The translations under genes and the position numbers were made by a program. Source: Hippopus hippopus (lineage: Eukaryota; Mollusca; Bivalvia; Cardiida; Cardiidae). Taken from it: a stretch of 64,000 nt of DNA. The stretch spans positions 41,069,860 through 41,133,859 of the forward strand of contig OX328107.1 of assembly GCA_946811185.2 (NCBI GenBank), in the 5' to 3' direction. This document shows, piece by piece, positions 29,901-41,900 of this stretch. The notes beneath the pieces are model-generated. The model saw nothing but the letters and a program-made list of their open reading frames with translations, was not told the DNA's origin and searched no databases. Position 1 is the stretch's first letter; each line of letters opens with the position of its first letter.

Positions 29901-32900
29901 ATGGTCTGTTTTGTTTAAAACACATTGTCTTCTTCGCCACAATATTTTCTGCAGATATATGTCACGTTTAATTATGACGTAGCCATTATCATTCATGACG
30001 TCATTATTGCAGCTGCATATTCAGAGGGCTTTACACGGTTCTTCATTTTTTAAAAATTTCTTATAGACTAGATCTAGTGAGAAAGATATCAGTAGAGTCT
30101 ATGTGCCTTATTTTGAGCGAACAGTTCAATTTAGTCGGATTTTAGATTATAATTGAGAAAAAGGATAAATGAAATAGACAGGTGGTGTCTTGGATTGGGA
30201 AAGTCTGTCAGGCTCGGCTCTGGAAATTTATTCAAGGTACTGTCTTTATCAATGTTTTTGTTTGTTTGTTTTGTTCCGTTACAGTGAGTGACAGGATAAA
30301 TAGAATAGATAGTTGGTGTCTTGCATGGGTTAAGTTTATGGGGCTCGGCTCCGAAATTTATCCGGTTCGCCTTCGGCTCACCAGATAAATTCCTCCGCCT
30401 TGCCCGATAAACTTAACCCGTCCAAGAGACCAACCATCTATTCTCTATTTCTTCACATTGTAGAAACTCTTGGTGCTCTGCCAACCACTTTGATCACAGA
30501 TACAGGCCAAGAACATGTTGCTGGATCTGACGTAGGTGTAAGTTGTTGGAGTTGTTTGATAGTTTGCTTTTTCACCTTTTACCTACTAAGCAACCCACAG
30601 CCTACCCACACTCTCCCATACATTTTATGCTCACCCACCCACCCACTCACCCACACACTCACTTACTGCAGAAAATAATGTATTAAGTTTTATACTTTTC
30701 ATCATAGCTTAACAAGCTTTATCTAATGAAGCTGTTATAGTGACAAGTATGTTTAAATGTTTGCTGTTGAGGATCATAGAGGCTTTGGAGAATATTTTTC
30801 AAGCAATATTCTCTTTTTTAACAACTAAGAAAACAAATAGTTTTTTTTTTGTTTTCTAACTATGTTTTCTAACTATCTTTTCACTCTCTTTGCTTTCATT
30901 CTTCTTATGTATTATGTCCAGTTTACAAAGATATCATTTGCTGACTTTTCTTGTATCAATTACAAGCTTTCAGAATCGTTTGCAGTGTTATGAATTTCTT
31001 ACAGCAATAGTAATCTTTCAGTTCCAATTTGATTCTTTACCAAATATGACAAAATTTTAGACCATTCTAATTTGATAGCATTTGCAGATGACACATTAAA
31101 TGTGACTCATAAATTGAAGTTTGTTTTCGGAAGAATAGAAAACATTGATGGCAAAGTATAAAATGCTGGTAACCAGCTTTGTTTCCTACAACAATTTCAA
31201 AAGCTTTCTTTCTCGGATGAAAGTTGAGATTGTGTGGTAAAGGGTTGAGTCAAAACTAGACAAATGTCTGTGACTAAATACTGTTTAGCAATTTTACTGT
31301 GTTTTATACAGATCAGTAGCCAACCAAAACATTGAAATGCAGACTATTTTAATTATAAATAAAAATCTAGATGTATCTCCCTGTAAAATTAACTATTTCA
31401 CTTCCCTTTCAAGGTAAACTCTGTGAAAATGATAAAAGGTTGACTTGTGACAGTATTCAACAACCTTTCTAATTTTTGTTTCTAGTCCAATTCTTAAGAG
31501 TTGTCCAAATTTCGAGGTAACACCATTTCTGGTTGGCAAGCCATTTTGCGTTTTATACCTCTTTTCACGCCCCTTACATAATCTTTTCATCCAAACATTG
31601 TTATAAAAGGAGTATCTACTTGTAACAAAAGTCACAGGCGATAAATTTTGCTTTTCTGACAAAGTTTTCCTTACCAGTTTAAGTTTTTTTCCTTCAAACA
31701 GTTTCTCTATTGTGTCACCTGTTAATCATGAATGTTAAACTCTTTACTGAATTTTAATGACCCTAAGGAAGAAGTAAAGACTTTTGGAAACACTGTGGGA
31801 AAAGAAGAAAATGCTGGTAACCAGTATTTTCTCGTTTTTCCACAATGTTTTCTACCTGTCCAAAATTAGGCTCAATTTTTTATTTATATTTATTTTGTTG
31901 TCGGTAAATGCTTTCAATTTATATATGTCTAAAAATTTTGTCATCTTGCAAAGGGTTTAGACATGTAGAAAAAGAAAGTCTGTTAGTAATTAATTAAGTT
32001 TGTATCAGATGACAAAACTGTAGGTACATCAATATTGAAACCATTTTACAATAGTCAAATCAGTTGTCACTCAGCTGATGAGAATTGTCATGAAAATGGA
32101 AGAAAGCATTTAGGAAAAAGGAGAAGATAGTGGTTACCAGAACTTTCTTCTTTTCTGATGATGTTTTCTTAAGCCCTCCTCTTCAGGATGGTCAAGATAC
32201 AGAATTTGATGACAAAGGGTTGTGAACACTGGCAACAATTAATAACCGTATGAATCAAGGTAAAATATGGATATTAATCCTTAATCCACATAATCCCATG
32301 TTTTTGATGACCTTGAGGAAGAAGGGTTTTGAATACATTGTGGGAAAAGGAGAAAATGCTGGTTACCAGCATTTTCTCCTTTTCCCACAATGTTTTCTGC
32401 CCTATGAAAGACAGAAATGATCTTTTGAGCTAAATTCATTTTGTCGTCTGCAAATGCTTTCAATTTGGTCTAGTAGAAAATTTTGTCGTTTGGTAAAGAG
32501 TTAAAGGAGTATGCTTCTCAACTTCTATGTTGTAGGACGATGGAGCCTTGCGTAGAAAAGCTCGTGAGATAGTTGATGGAGTTCTAGAGCGAGTAAAAAA
32601 TGTAAGAACTGAAGAGACTTTTTCACAACTTAAGTTTATTTTTCTTTGATAAAATGTGTAGTCTGTGTGGGCTGACATATGGGTCAAAACATTTTGCTTG
32701 TGGTCAGTTTTTTGCATATAAAAGGACCAGTCTTTACTTATGATTGATTTGTTTGTTGGACAAATATGAGTTTATGGATCCATAATTAAGTGATGACATG
32801 CCTGGTATAATGGATCATGGAGATGCATTAAACCCCCTTTTCACAGAGCATGGCTCACATCTAATGGACTTTTTTATTCAGGTAGAAAAGACATATAAAT

Positions 32901-35900
32901 GACAATGCAAAGGGCCAGAATATTTCTCCAAATGCCAGACATGGTAGATCCATGATCGTACTGCACATTCTGAGCAGTATGATCTTTATCTACATTGTTC
33001 AAACTTAGTAACCTAATCTGTACCTGCTTTAATGTCTACCTACCTACCACAACACCTTTAACCCTTTACTGCACATTACAGACTGTAAATATACCTAAAA
33101 AAAGAGGCTTTTGAAAAACATGAAGGGAAAGGGAAACAATTCTGGTAAACAGCATTTCCTTCTTTCCTCACAATGCTTTCTTCCCTTTCAAAGGCACATT
33201 CCATCATTTGAGCCACATTCAATTTGTCATCTACAAATGCTTTGAGTTTGGACAAATCAAAATTTTGTCATCTGGCAAAGAGTTAATTGTGCTTAGTACC
33301 AGGGCCTGGTTTCAGGAAAAAATTTAGGTCTCTTATTTTGCTCAAGTCTGCTAACAAATTTATTTTCCGACTTAAGTTGACTTCATTGTTTCAGACGCAT
33401 TTCATTAACATCAACAGCCTTTAGAAACACTCTCAAATTGTAAGTTGACTCAACGTTTCAGACTCAGCTCAATAAAATAATGGACTTACAATTTGAGAAT
33501 GTTTCTAAAGGCAGTGTGGCAAGTACCTTTCTTCTCACTATGTACATTGTAAATGAACAAAATTAAACAAGTTACAGTGCAGAGTACTCCGTTAAACTTT
33601 TGGGCTTGTATTCACCAACCCTTCTTAAGGACAGTCTTAGTCTTATTCTCAAGAATTCTGTGTATTTTAGGGTAACAGTACTTCTGATTGGCTGATCCAA
33701 ATGGTTTAACCAATCAGAGGGTGTGTTACTTTCTTAATCTAGAAGTAGACTAAGAATGTTCTAAAGAATGATTGGCGAATACTGACTCAGATTTTTTAAT
33801 GATATTCTCTATGATGACCACAAGACAGTTAATAACCTAGAAATGCTTGAAAAAAGTATGTTTCCTTGTTGATAAGGTGATGACAATGTTCTCATGTTGT
33901 AGAACGTTTTCTAGGCAACCAAATAACTTTTGTCGTAATAGCAAACAAAAAAAAAACCTGAATTTTCGCAGGATATTTGGAAGGTCAGGAGAGTACCCAA
34001 AACTCATTTGAAGCCTTTTTTAGTAACAGTGTAAATATTGTAAAAAAAAAACAACATTTGCTAAAATGCACCACAAACTGCATCTATTAGTCACATGGGC
34101 TTACCACACTGGATATCCACCTAATCTGTACTGAAAAAAAAGCATAAATAGCCAAGATAGAAGCTCTAACAACAAAGTCTGAGGATTGTGTGGTAATTTA
34201 GAGTTATGTAATTTAAAGTTTGCTTTACAAGGTAGTCTTTCTCTTTTTTGCAGGAAATATATCCAGCTTATCTCAAGTCTTTGGGTGAAGACGGACTTAA
34301 CTACGGTGAGTATACTCAAAATTGCCATCATCAGTTGCTTTTGGAAATACGATTTTATGACCAACTGCAGAACAAGGTCATCCAATACAATATTCAAATA
34401 TTTTTCTATGAGAGTTCTTCTTTTAGGTGGCAATTTCGATGATCAATATAAAATTACATAAACAAAGTTTAAATGTGGCAGAGCTGGTGGTTTTATTAGC
34501 TCACCTGAGCACATAGCACATTGAGCTATTGTGATCGGTCAATGTCCGTTGTCCGTCTGTCTGTCCGTCCGTAAACAATTACTAAAAAATCTTCTCCTCT
34601 GAAACCGCCAATCAGATTTCAATGAAACTTCACAGAAATGATCCTTAGGTGATGCACTTTCAGAATACTTCAAAGATTTGAATTCCATGAAGAACTCTGG
34701 TTGCCATGGCAACCGAAAGAAAAAACTTTAAAAATCTTCTTGTCCCAAACTGTAAGGGCTAGAGCTTTCATATATGGCATGTAGCATCATCTAGTGGCCC
34801 TCTACCAAAATATTTCAAATTATGGCCCTAGTGTGGAAATTGGCCCTATGTTGTGGGTTCTCAGATTTCACATAGAGATAAAGAAGGAAATCTTTAAAAA
34901 TCTTTTTGTCCCAAACCGTAAGGGCTAGAGCTTTCATATATGGCATGTAGCATAATCTAGTGACCCTCTACCAAAATACTTCAAATTATGGCCCTGGTGT
35001 TAGAAATTGGCCCTATGTTGTGGGTTCTCGGATTTCACTTAGAGATAAAGAAGGAAATCTTTAAAAATCTTTTTGTCCCAAACCGTAAGGGCTAGAGCTT
35101 TGATATTTGGCATGTAGCATCATCTAGTGGCCCTTTACCAAAATACTTCAAATTATGGCCCTAGTGTGGAAATTGGCCCTATGTTGTGGGTTCTCGGATT
35201 TCACATAGAGATAAAGAAGGAAATCTTTAAAAATCTTCTTGTCCCAAACCGTAAGGGCTAGAGCTTTCATATATGGCATGTAGCATCATCTAGTGACCCT
35301 CTACCAAAACTCTTCAAATTATGGCCCTGGTGTTAAAAATTGGCCCTATGTTGTGGGTTCTCGGATTTCACTTAGAGATAAAGAAGGAAATCTTTAAAAA
35401 TCTTCATGTCCCAAACCGTAAAGGCTAGAGCTTTCATATTTGGCATGTAGCATAATCTAGTGGCCCTCTACCAAAATACTTCAAATTATGGCCTTAGTGT
35501 TGAAAATGGCCCTATGTTATGGGTTCTCGGATTTCACAAGACGATTGTAATAAGTACTAACAACATAGGATTTAGCTTAGCATAAAGACTTTAATCCATG
35601 GGGCATTCAATTCCAGCTAGTCTTATATATTTCAACAGAGACATTGGAATTCCTATCGCTTAATAAAAGTGTTGGCTTAATAAACGTAGTCGCTTAGCTA
35701 AGCAAGATCAACTGTATTGCCCTTTGACAAATTGGAATTCATGAACAACTCTGGTTTCCATGTCAACTGCTGAAAAAAAAAATCAATCCAAACACAAAGC
35801 CTACAACTTAATTGGCAACAGTAGCACTCTACCAAAGTACATCGAATTGTGACCTTAGGAAAAAAAAATAAGTGCTTTGTTGTTGGATCCCAGTTTCCAC

Positions 35901-38900
35901 ATCCAAATAAAAGATCTTTTAAAATCTTCTTTCATCCAAACATTAACCCTAGAGCTTTCATATTCAGCATGGACTGGTGGATAGTTATGCTCCCGTAAGG
36001 GCGAGCATATAGTCGCCACTATTTCTGTCTGTCTGTCCGTCCGAAGCGATTTCTCAACAACCACTTGACGGCTCTTGTTTGCTAATAGCATTTACCAAAT
36101 TTCTTCATTGGAATCACAAAAAGTCCTTTGTAGTCACAATGTGGGATCAAATATGTAAAGAGTGTATTCTTGGAATCCTCCTGTTTCGTATTGTATTACC
36201 CACAACATACATTTGGCATGTGATTCTGTCTGAAAACCCATTATCAGCTCACCTGAGCATAACATACTCATGGTTAGCTTTTATGTATCCTTGAATATGC
36301 ATCGCCAAAATTCCACTGTTTATTATATAGCTTTCGGAATTCCAGCATAATCTTGATCCATCACCCAGAATGTTTGTAAGGTTATGAACATGAACACACT
36401 CAGCAACCACAATTCTGGCTCAGTCATACTCAAAATTTCCCTGGATGTTCATAATGACCTAAGGACAAATCTGATCAAAATGGGGACAAGCTAAAAGCAT
36501 CAAAATAGGAGATCTTGATGACAGTTCCATTGTTTACACTGTAGGGCCTATAATTTCGGCTCTATCATTTTCTTACCTGCTCTGATTGTTGGTATTGTCA
36601 TATGGATGAATCGTTTTCAAAATTAAAACATTCCAGCAAAGAGACAAGTGGCCATAACAATGACAGCTAAGTTGCATTTCAGGTGAGTGATTTAGGACCA
36701 TCATGGTCCTCTTGTTGCAATATTTCTATTTACAGAAGCAACACTGAGTAAATCGGTTAGATTTAGCAGCACAGAGGATGAAATGAAACCGGAACTTACC
36801 ACCCCCATCAAGTTAGAGGAAGAATTTGATATTGGTGATGATTTTGATGAGAGCAGAAAATTCAGACCAATTGCTGAACACATTCTTACTCCATGTGCAT
36901 CCCAACTGGAAGTTCAGAAACTCGAGGCAGAAGCTATCCTTGGCTCGCCAGAAATTGCTGACAAAACATCTTCGGTATCATTTGTCGAAACTTTGCTTCT
37001 ACGACTTCTTGATGATCTGAACAGTGGTAGGCTTCGTAAAGAAGATATAATGAAGCTTGCATCTTATTCAATGGAAATTATTCAATCAACAGAGTCTGAA
37101 AACCTAAAAGACACCACTATAATGGAAGAGACTGAATTTGAGGGACCAGCAGTTACGTCAAGTTCTTCATCATTGATAGCAAAAAAGTTAGTTGATTTCA
37201 CTCTTGGTAGGATTCTCTTTGATATTAAGTCTGGAAATGTTCACCATGACGATTTAGCATCGTTGACAGTCTCCCTTGTAGATATTTCTGGAGGTTGGGA
37301 AGAGGGCAGTATTAGTTTATCTGTCAGTGACTCAGATATTGGTGACTACGTAGATGAAACAATCAAAGCTGCAACTAGTTCTGCGATGGACCCAAGGGAA
37401 GATTCACCAGTGTGCGAAGCTCTACTTGATAATTTTATGGTAGACACCCTGAGGAGGCTAATCACTGACCTAGAAGAAGAAGCACTTACAAAAGAGCAAC
37501 TTCAAACTCTTGCTAAATCTATTAAAGATGAAACAAAAGGTTTCATCCAAACCTCTGGAGTTGACGTAACAGATGAAAGAGACATACGACTGGTTTTGGA
37601 AACATTACTTTCTCAATTGAAGACTGGTGATATTGATTCTCAGTCACTATACCAGATAATTTTTGCAATCGTCTTCTCTTACAGCATAATAAAATCTCCA
37701 CCCTCTCCATCTTACGAATGTAAAGTGACCGATCTTTTAAAAGAGGTTTTGAATGCAGTAGATGAAAAAAGATCGTTGGAAAAACTAGAAATCATAGATT
37801 CACATGTAATGCAAGAGGCAAAAGATAAATTGTCAAACACATACTTGGATATCAATCAAATTGAAAAGCTTACCTCTAGTATAATGAGTTTGTCAACAAA
37901 TCCAGATGTAGCTGGTGTAGAATGTACCAGCAAAATAGCTAGATGTATCGTTGAGGATGCCCTTTTAAGAGCAAAAGAGCAAATCCTTGAAGAACAGGCT
38001 GATAAAAGTTTGATAGAAGGTGTTCAAAACATTGCAGAAGCAGTACTCTTAACCTTTGGCCCTGAATCGCAGTCTCAACCTCTTGTAGACGTGTTCGTCG
38101 AGATTTTAGAAAAACTCAAGCAGACTGTTGAGTTGTCAGACCAGATGGAAAAGGATAAACAGGAAGAGCTTTGTGACCTGATAAACAATATCAACTCACG
38201 CTCTGTTCACCCAGATGAGGTTGCTGAAATGGCCAGATCTGTCGCTGAAGTGGTCAGAAGTCCACCAAAGTCAGACCAATCTGTTACTGCATTTTGTGTG
38301 GTAAAAGATACTTTGAAGACAGTCCGAGATGATTTTTCCAAAGGACTTGTTGAACAAGATATTGTGCATGAAATGTTAGACGTTATTCATTTTGCATGTC
38401 AGACTGTCATTCTATGTGATCCTCATTCTCCGGCTCTTTTGAACAGTTTGGCATCTTTTATAAGAACCATACTACACTTACTATCATCGAAACTTCATAC
38501 AGGGGAATTGAATCAAGCTGATCTCAAAGAGCTTTCAGTTGTTCTAAAGAGCAGTCTTGAAGAAAAGTCGTTGAAATCAGGACAGGAAGAACAGAAAAAA
38601 GAACCGACTACAAAGACAAAGAACGAATACACAGAGATGGACAATGAATTAAGTATGCTTTTGTGCACCGACAACGTTTTGGATTATCTTTCTCGTCTGA
38701 TAGGGAGCATTGAAACAGGTGAAATGAAAGCCGATGAAGTACAAGACCTTGCAGCTAAACTCATTGAATCTGGAAAAGCTCTTATGGCATCTTTAAGTGA
38801 AAAGGTTTCGTCCATTAGCACCGACGAAGCTGCCGACAGAGCTGTTGAAGAGGTTCTTAGAACCCTTCAGATGGAAATTGAAAGTGGCAATTTAACAAAG

Positions 38901-41900
38901 GACTCATTAAAAGAAATCACGAAATCGATTATCATCTCATCGTCCGACTCGGATTTTGCTGATGAGTTGATCAATGGCACTATCAAGAGTATTGAAAGAG
39001 ATGTTCAACAAGGCTATGATGTTAACAAAATCCCTTCTGTACCAACACTGGATCATTCACCGTCTGCATCAACCATAGCGTCATACATTGTTATACAGAC
39101 TGTAGATGAAATCAGAAGAAACTTTTCAGAAAAAGGAATTCCAAGAGAAATGATTCAGTCAGTTGCATCATCTTTGGTCACTTATCTTTCTGGTAAAACG
39201 GTCGAAATTGGATATCTACCCGTAGAGTTACAGAAACACAGGAACACGATAGTTAATATTGTGACTTGTTTAAGAGATGACAATATTGATACGAAAGAAG
39301 CTGAGAAAATCTTCTGTTTGATTTTAGAAAGATACAAGGATTTTCTGTCCGTGAAAGATGATAAAAAAGAAGCTACATTTATAATGACAGTAGATGACGC
39401 ATCCATGATTGAAGATCTAGTCAACACAACTCTTGAAAGTATAGAACGCAGTGTTACCTATGGTAAATTATTTAAGAAAGAATTTTCATTGCCATCAGCA
39501 AAGAGGTCAGGCGAGGCATCAAAGATGGCAGGCGAGGACGTCGAAAAGTGTATACTAAATATCAAAGATGCTTTAGGCGAAGAAGAAACAAAGACACAAA
39601 AACCTCAGGACATCGTTGATTTTATCATTACAATTGTTGAAAAGCTTCAGGCAGAATTGTCAAAGGGAGCAATATCAAGTTTATCGATGGCCACGTTTTT
39701 TGAATCGATTACATCAGAAACAAATGACCTACGAGGACTAGAAGCCAATGCATTGGACAATTTATCCATGATTTTACACGACATCAAAACCAATCGATCC
39801 CGATCAATTTACATAAACCGTATTTTAGACACATATCTGACTCCAACCCAGGCAGCGGTTGGTGCTCTAAGTGACCCATTGAAAGCGGTCGAATCGATTC
39901 TAGTCAGTGTTAGCTCAGACATTTTAACAAAATTTGTCAAGGCCACACTTGAAAACATTATATTGGACATGAGAGACGGAACAGGCAGCCGTCGGTTAGA
40001 GAGAGAGTCGTCTCTGTATGTTCTGAGAACTGCATCATCTGTCGTAGCAGAAAATGTAGTTAAAAAGGTAGTCGAGAAAGTTAATGATGATCTTGGAAGT
40101 TCTTTGAGAGACCAAGATGCGGCAAAAATGAGCAAAACAAAAATTGAAACAGCAGCAAGTAAACTTATCACACCAGGGGATGCAATATATAGTACACTTA
40201 TAAAATTTAATGATTCTAGTAGCGAAAGGCTTGCATCCCAGTCCAAGCATAGTTCTTCGATCACCCCAAAAGGAATTGAAGACATCGTTCTGGAAACTAT
40301 GCATAATATAGTTTCAAATCTAAGACTGGAACAGTCAATTCAGCCCCAGTCCGAGAAGGTGCCTGACGAGGAAAAAGAAGCGTCAGAAACATCCGATGCA
40401 ATCCATGATTTTGTCTTGCAAACTCTGCAAAACATCGTAACTGATTTACAGGACAGAAGATCTCAGATTGATCTTGGTGTTTACAAAACTGAGAAAGCAT
40501 CTGCTGATGCTATGTATGAACTAGCGTCGACAGATAGCAAACAGGCAACAACGTATGTCAGTGAAATCTTACATAATGTGCTACATGATATGAGATCCGA
40601 AATGTCCACCAAATCAAGCGAATCTCCCGCTGACAACCAGGCTGTGCAATTAAAATCACCGCTACAGCTAGAGAGTTCCATTATCGACACATTGATACAG
40701 GCGTTGTCTGGGACCGTGATACAAAAGAAATCAACTTTTCTTGAAGAAAAACAGAAGGACGATGTTAAAAAGATTCTGTTGGAAAGTATCAAGAAAACCA
40801 TTATGCACGTCAACGAAGGGATGTTTAGTCAAGAGGAAATTCTCTCAATGTACGAAAGTTTATCAAAATATCTAGAACACCAAACAGAACTGACTAAGGA
40901 AAACGAAAATTGCTCTGGTTTGCAGAATAAGGTGTTACTACTGTTGACCAGCCTATTATCAAAAATAGAAGGCATGTCCGTGGACAATGATATGCTGAAC
41001 AAACTTTCATCTCATCTCGCAACAGTCGGGATGGATACCGCGTCAGATAATACCAGCATGAATGACGATGCTGTAAGCAATGAGTCCGTTGCATCTTCCG
41101 AAATAAGCGTTCTAGTTAGAAATGTCATCACCAAAATGACACAACAATTAATGGCCGAGCATGATAAGGACAAAGATACAACGGACACAGAAGTAAAAAA
41201 TAACAATGCCGATGGAAAGGTGACGGACAAAAATTTCAACCGTAGAAACTCGGCATCGTCTTCAAGTAAATCTACCCTCAATAAAGATTCTGACTCCTCA
41301 AGCACAAGTCTTAGCGCTGCGCAACCAAGAAGGAAAACCTCTGCTACTTGTAAAAGTGAAAATAAGGATGCTACAGCAAAAAAAGACAATTTTGCATCCC
41401 CAGGAAAAAAAACAGAGAAAAGAGACAAAAAATTCCTTGAATCTCAAAGACAGCAAGTAGAAAAGCACGATGATAGACTCCTGAAGGGAAGACCAATACC
41501 CAGGCCACACCTGCAAAGTATAAATGATAGTAGACTGACGGCAGTGGTGAGAGGCTGTACTGAAACGAGTTCAAATAAGGTAAAGAAGGACACACCGATT
41601 CCAGCAAACTACCGTTTTTCAGGAAAACCTAAAAAACTATTACACCAAAGGAACTACAAGAAGAAAGAGGCTTTCTCATTCAGCTCCAGCTCAACACCAG
41701 TACGGACTACGGAATTTCAGACACGTTTGATTCATCGGCTAAAACTTCGTAGTCCAGATATTAGATCTCTGTCTCCAGACGCTTTGTTTCCAATACCTCC
41801 AAATAAGCCATCGCCGCCCCAGGCGGATGCTCCTTTTGAACTAAAGTCACTTTGTGGTGTGCACAAAACTAGGATACGCTATCGAAATACAAGAGAAACG

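Noticed and set aside
30400..30678. 92-codon plus-strand frame
   Set aside because: Only 30464-30537 is used, as FSIP2 exon 9; the rest reads through a palindromic repeat upstream and a CCCAC-rich intron downstream.
39182..41607. Several antisense frames of 66-158 codons
   Set aside because: They are shadows of the FSIP2 coding exon, without splice context or recognisable domains.
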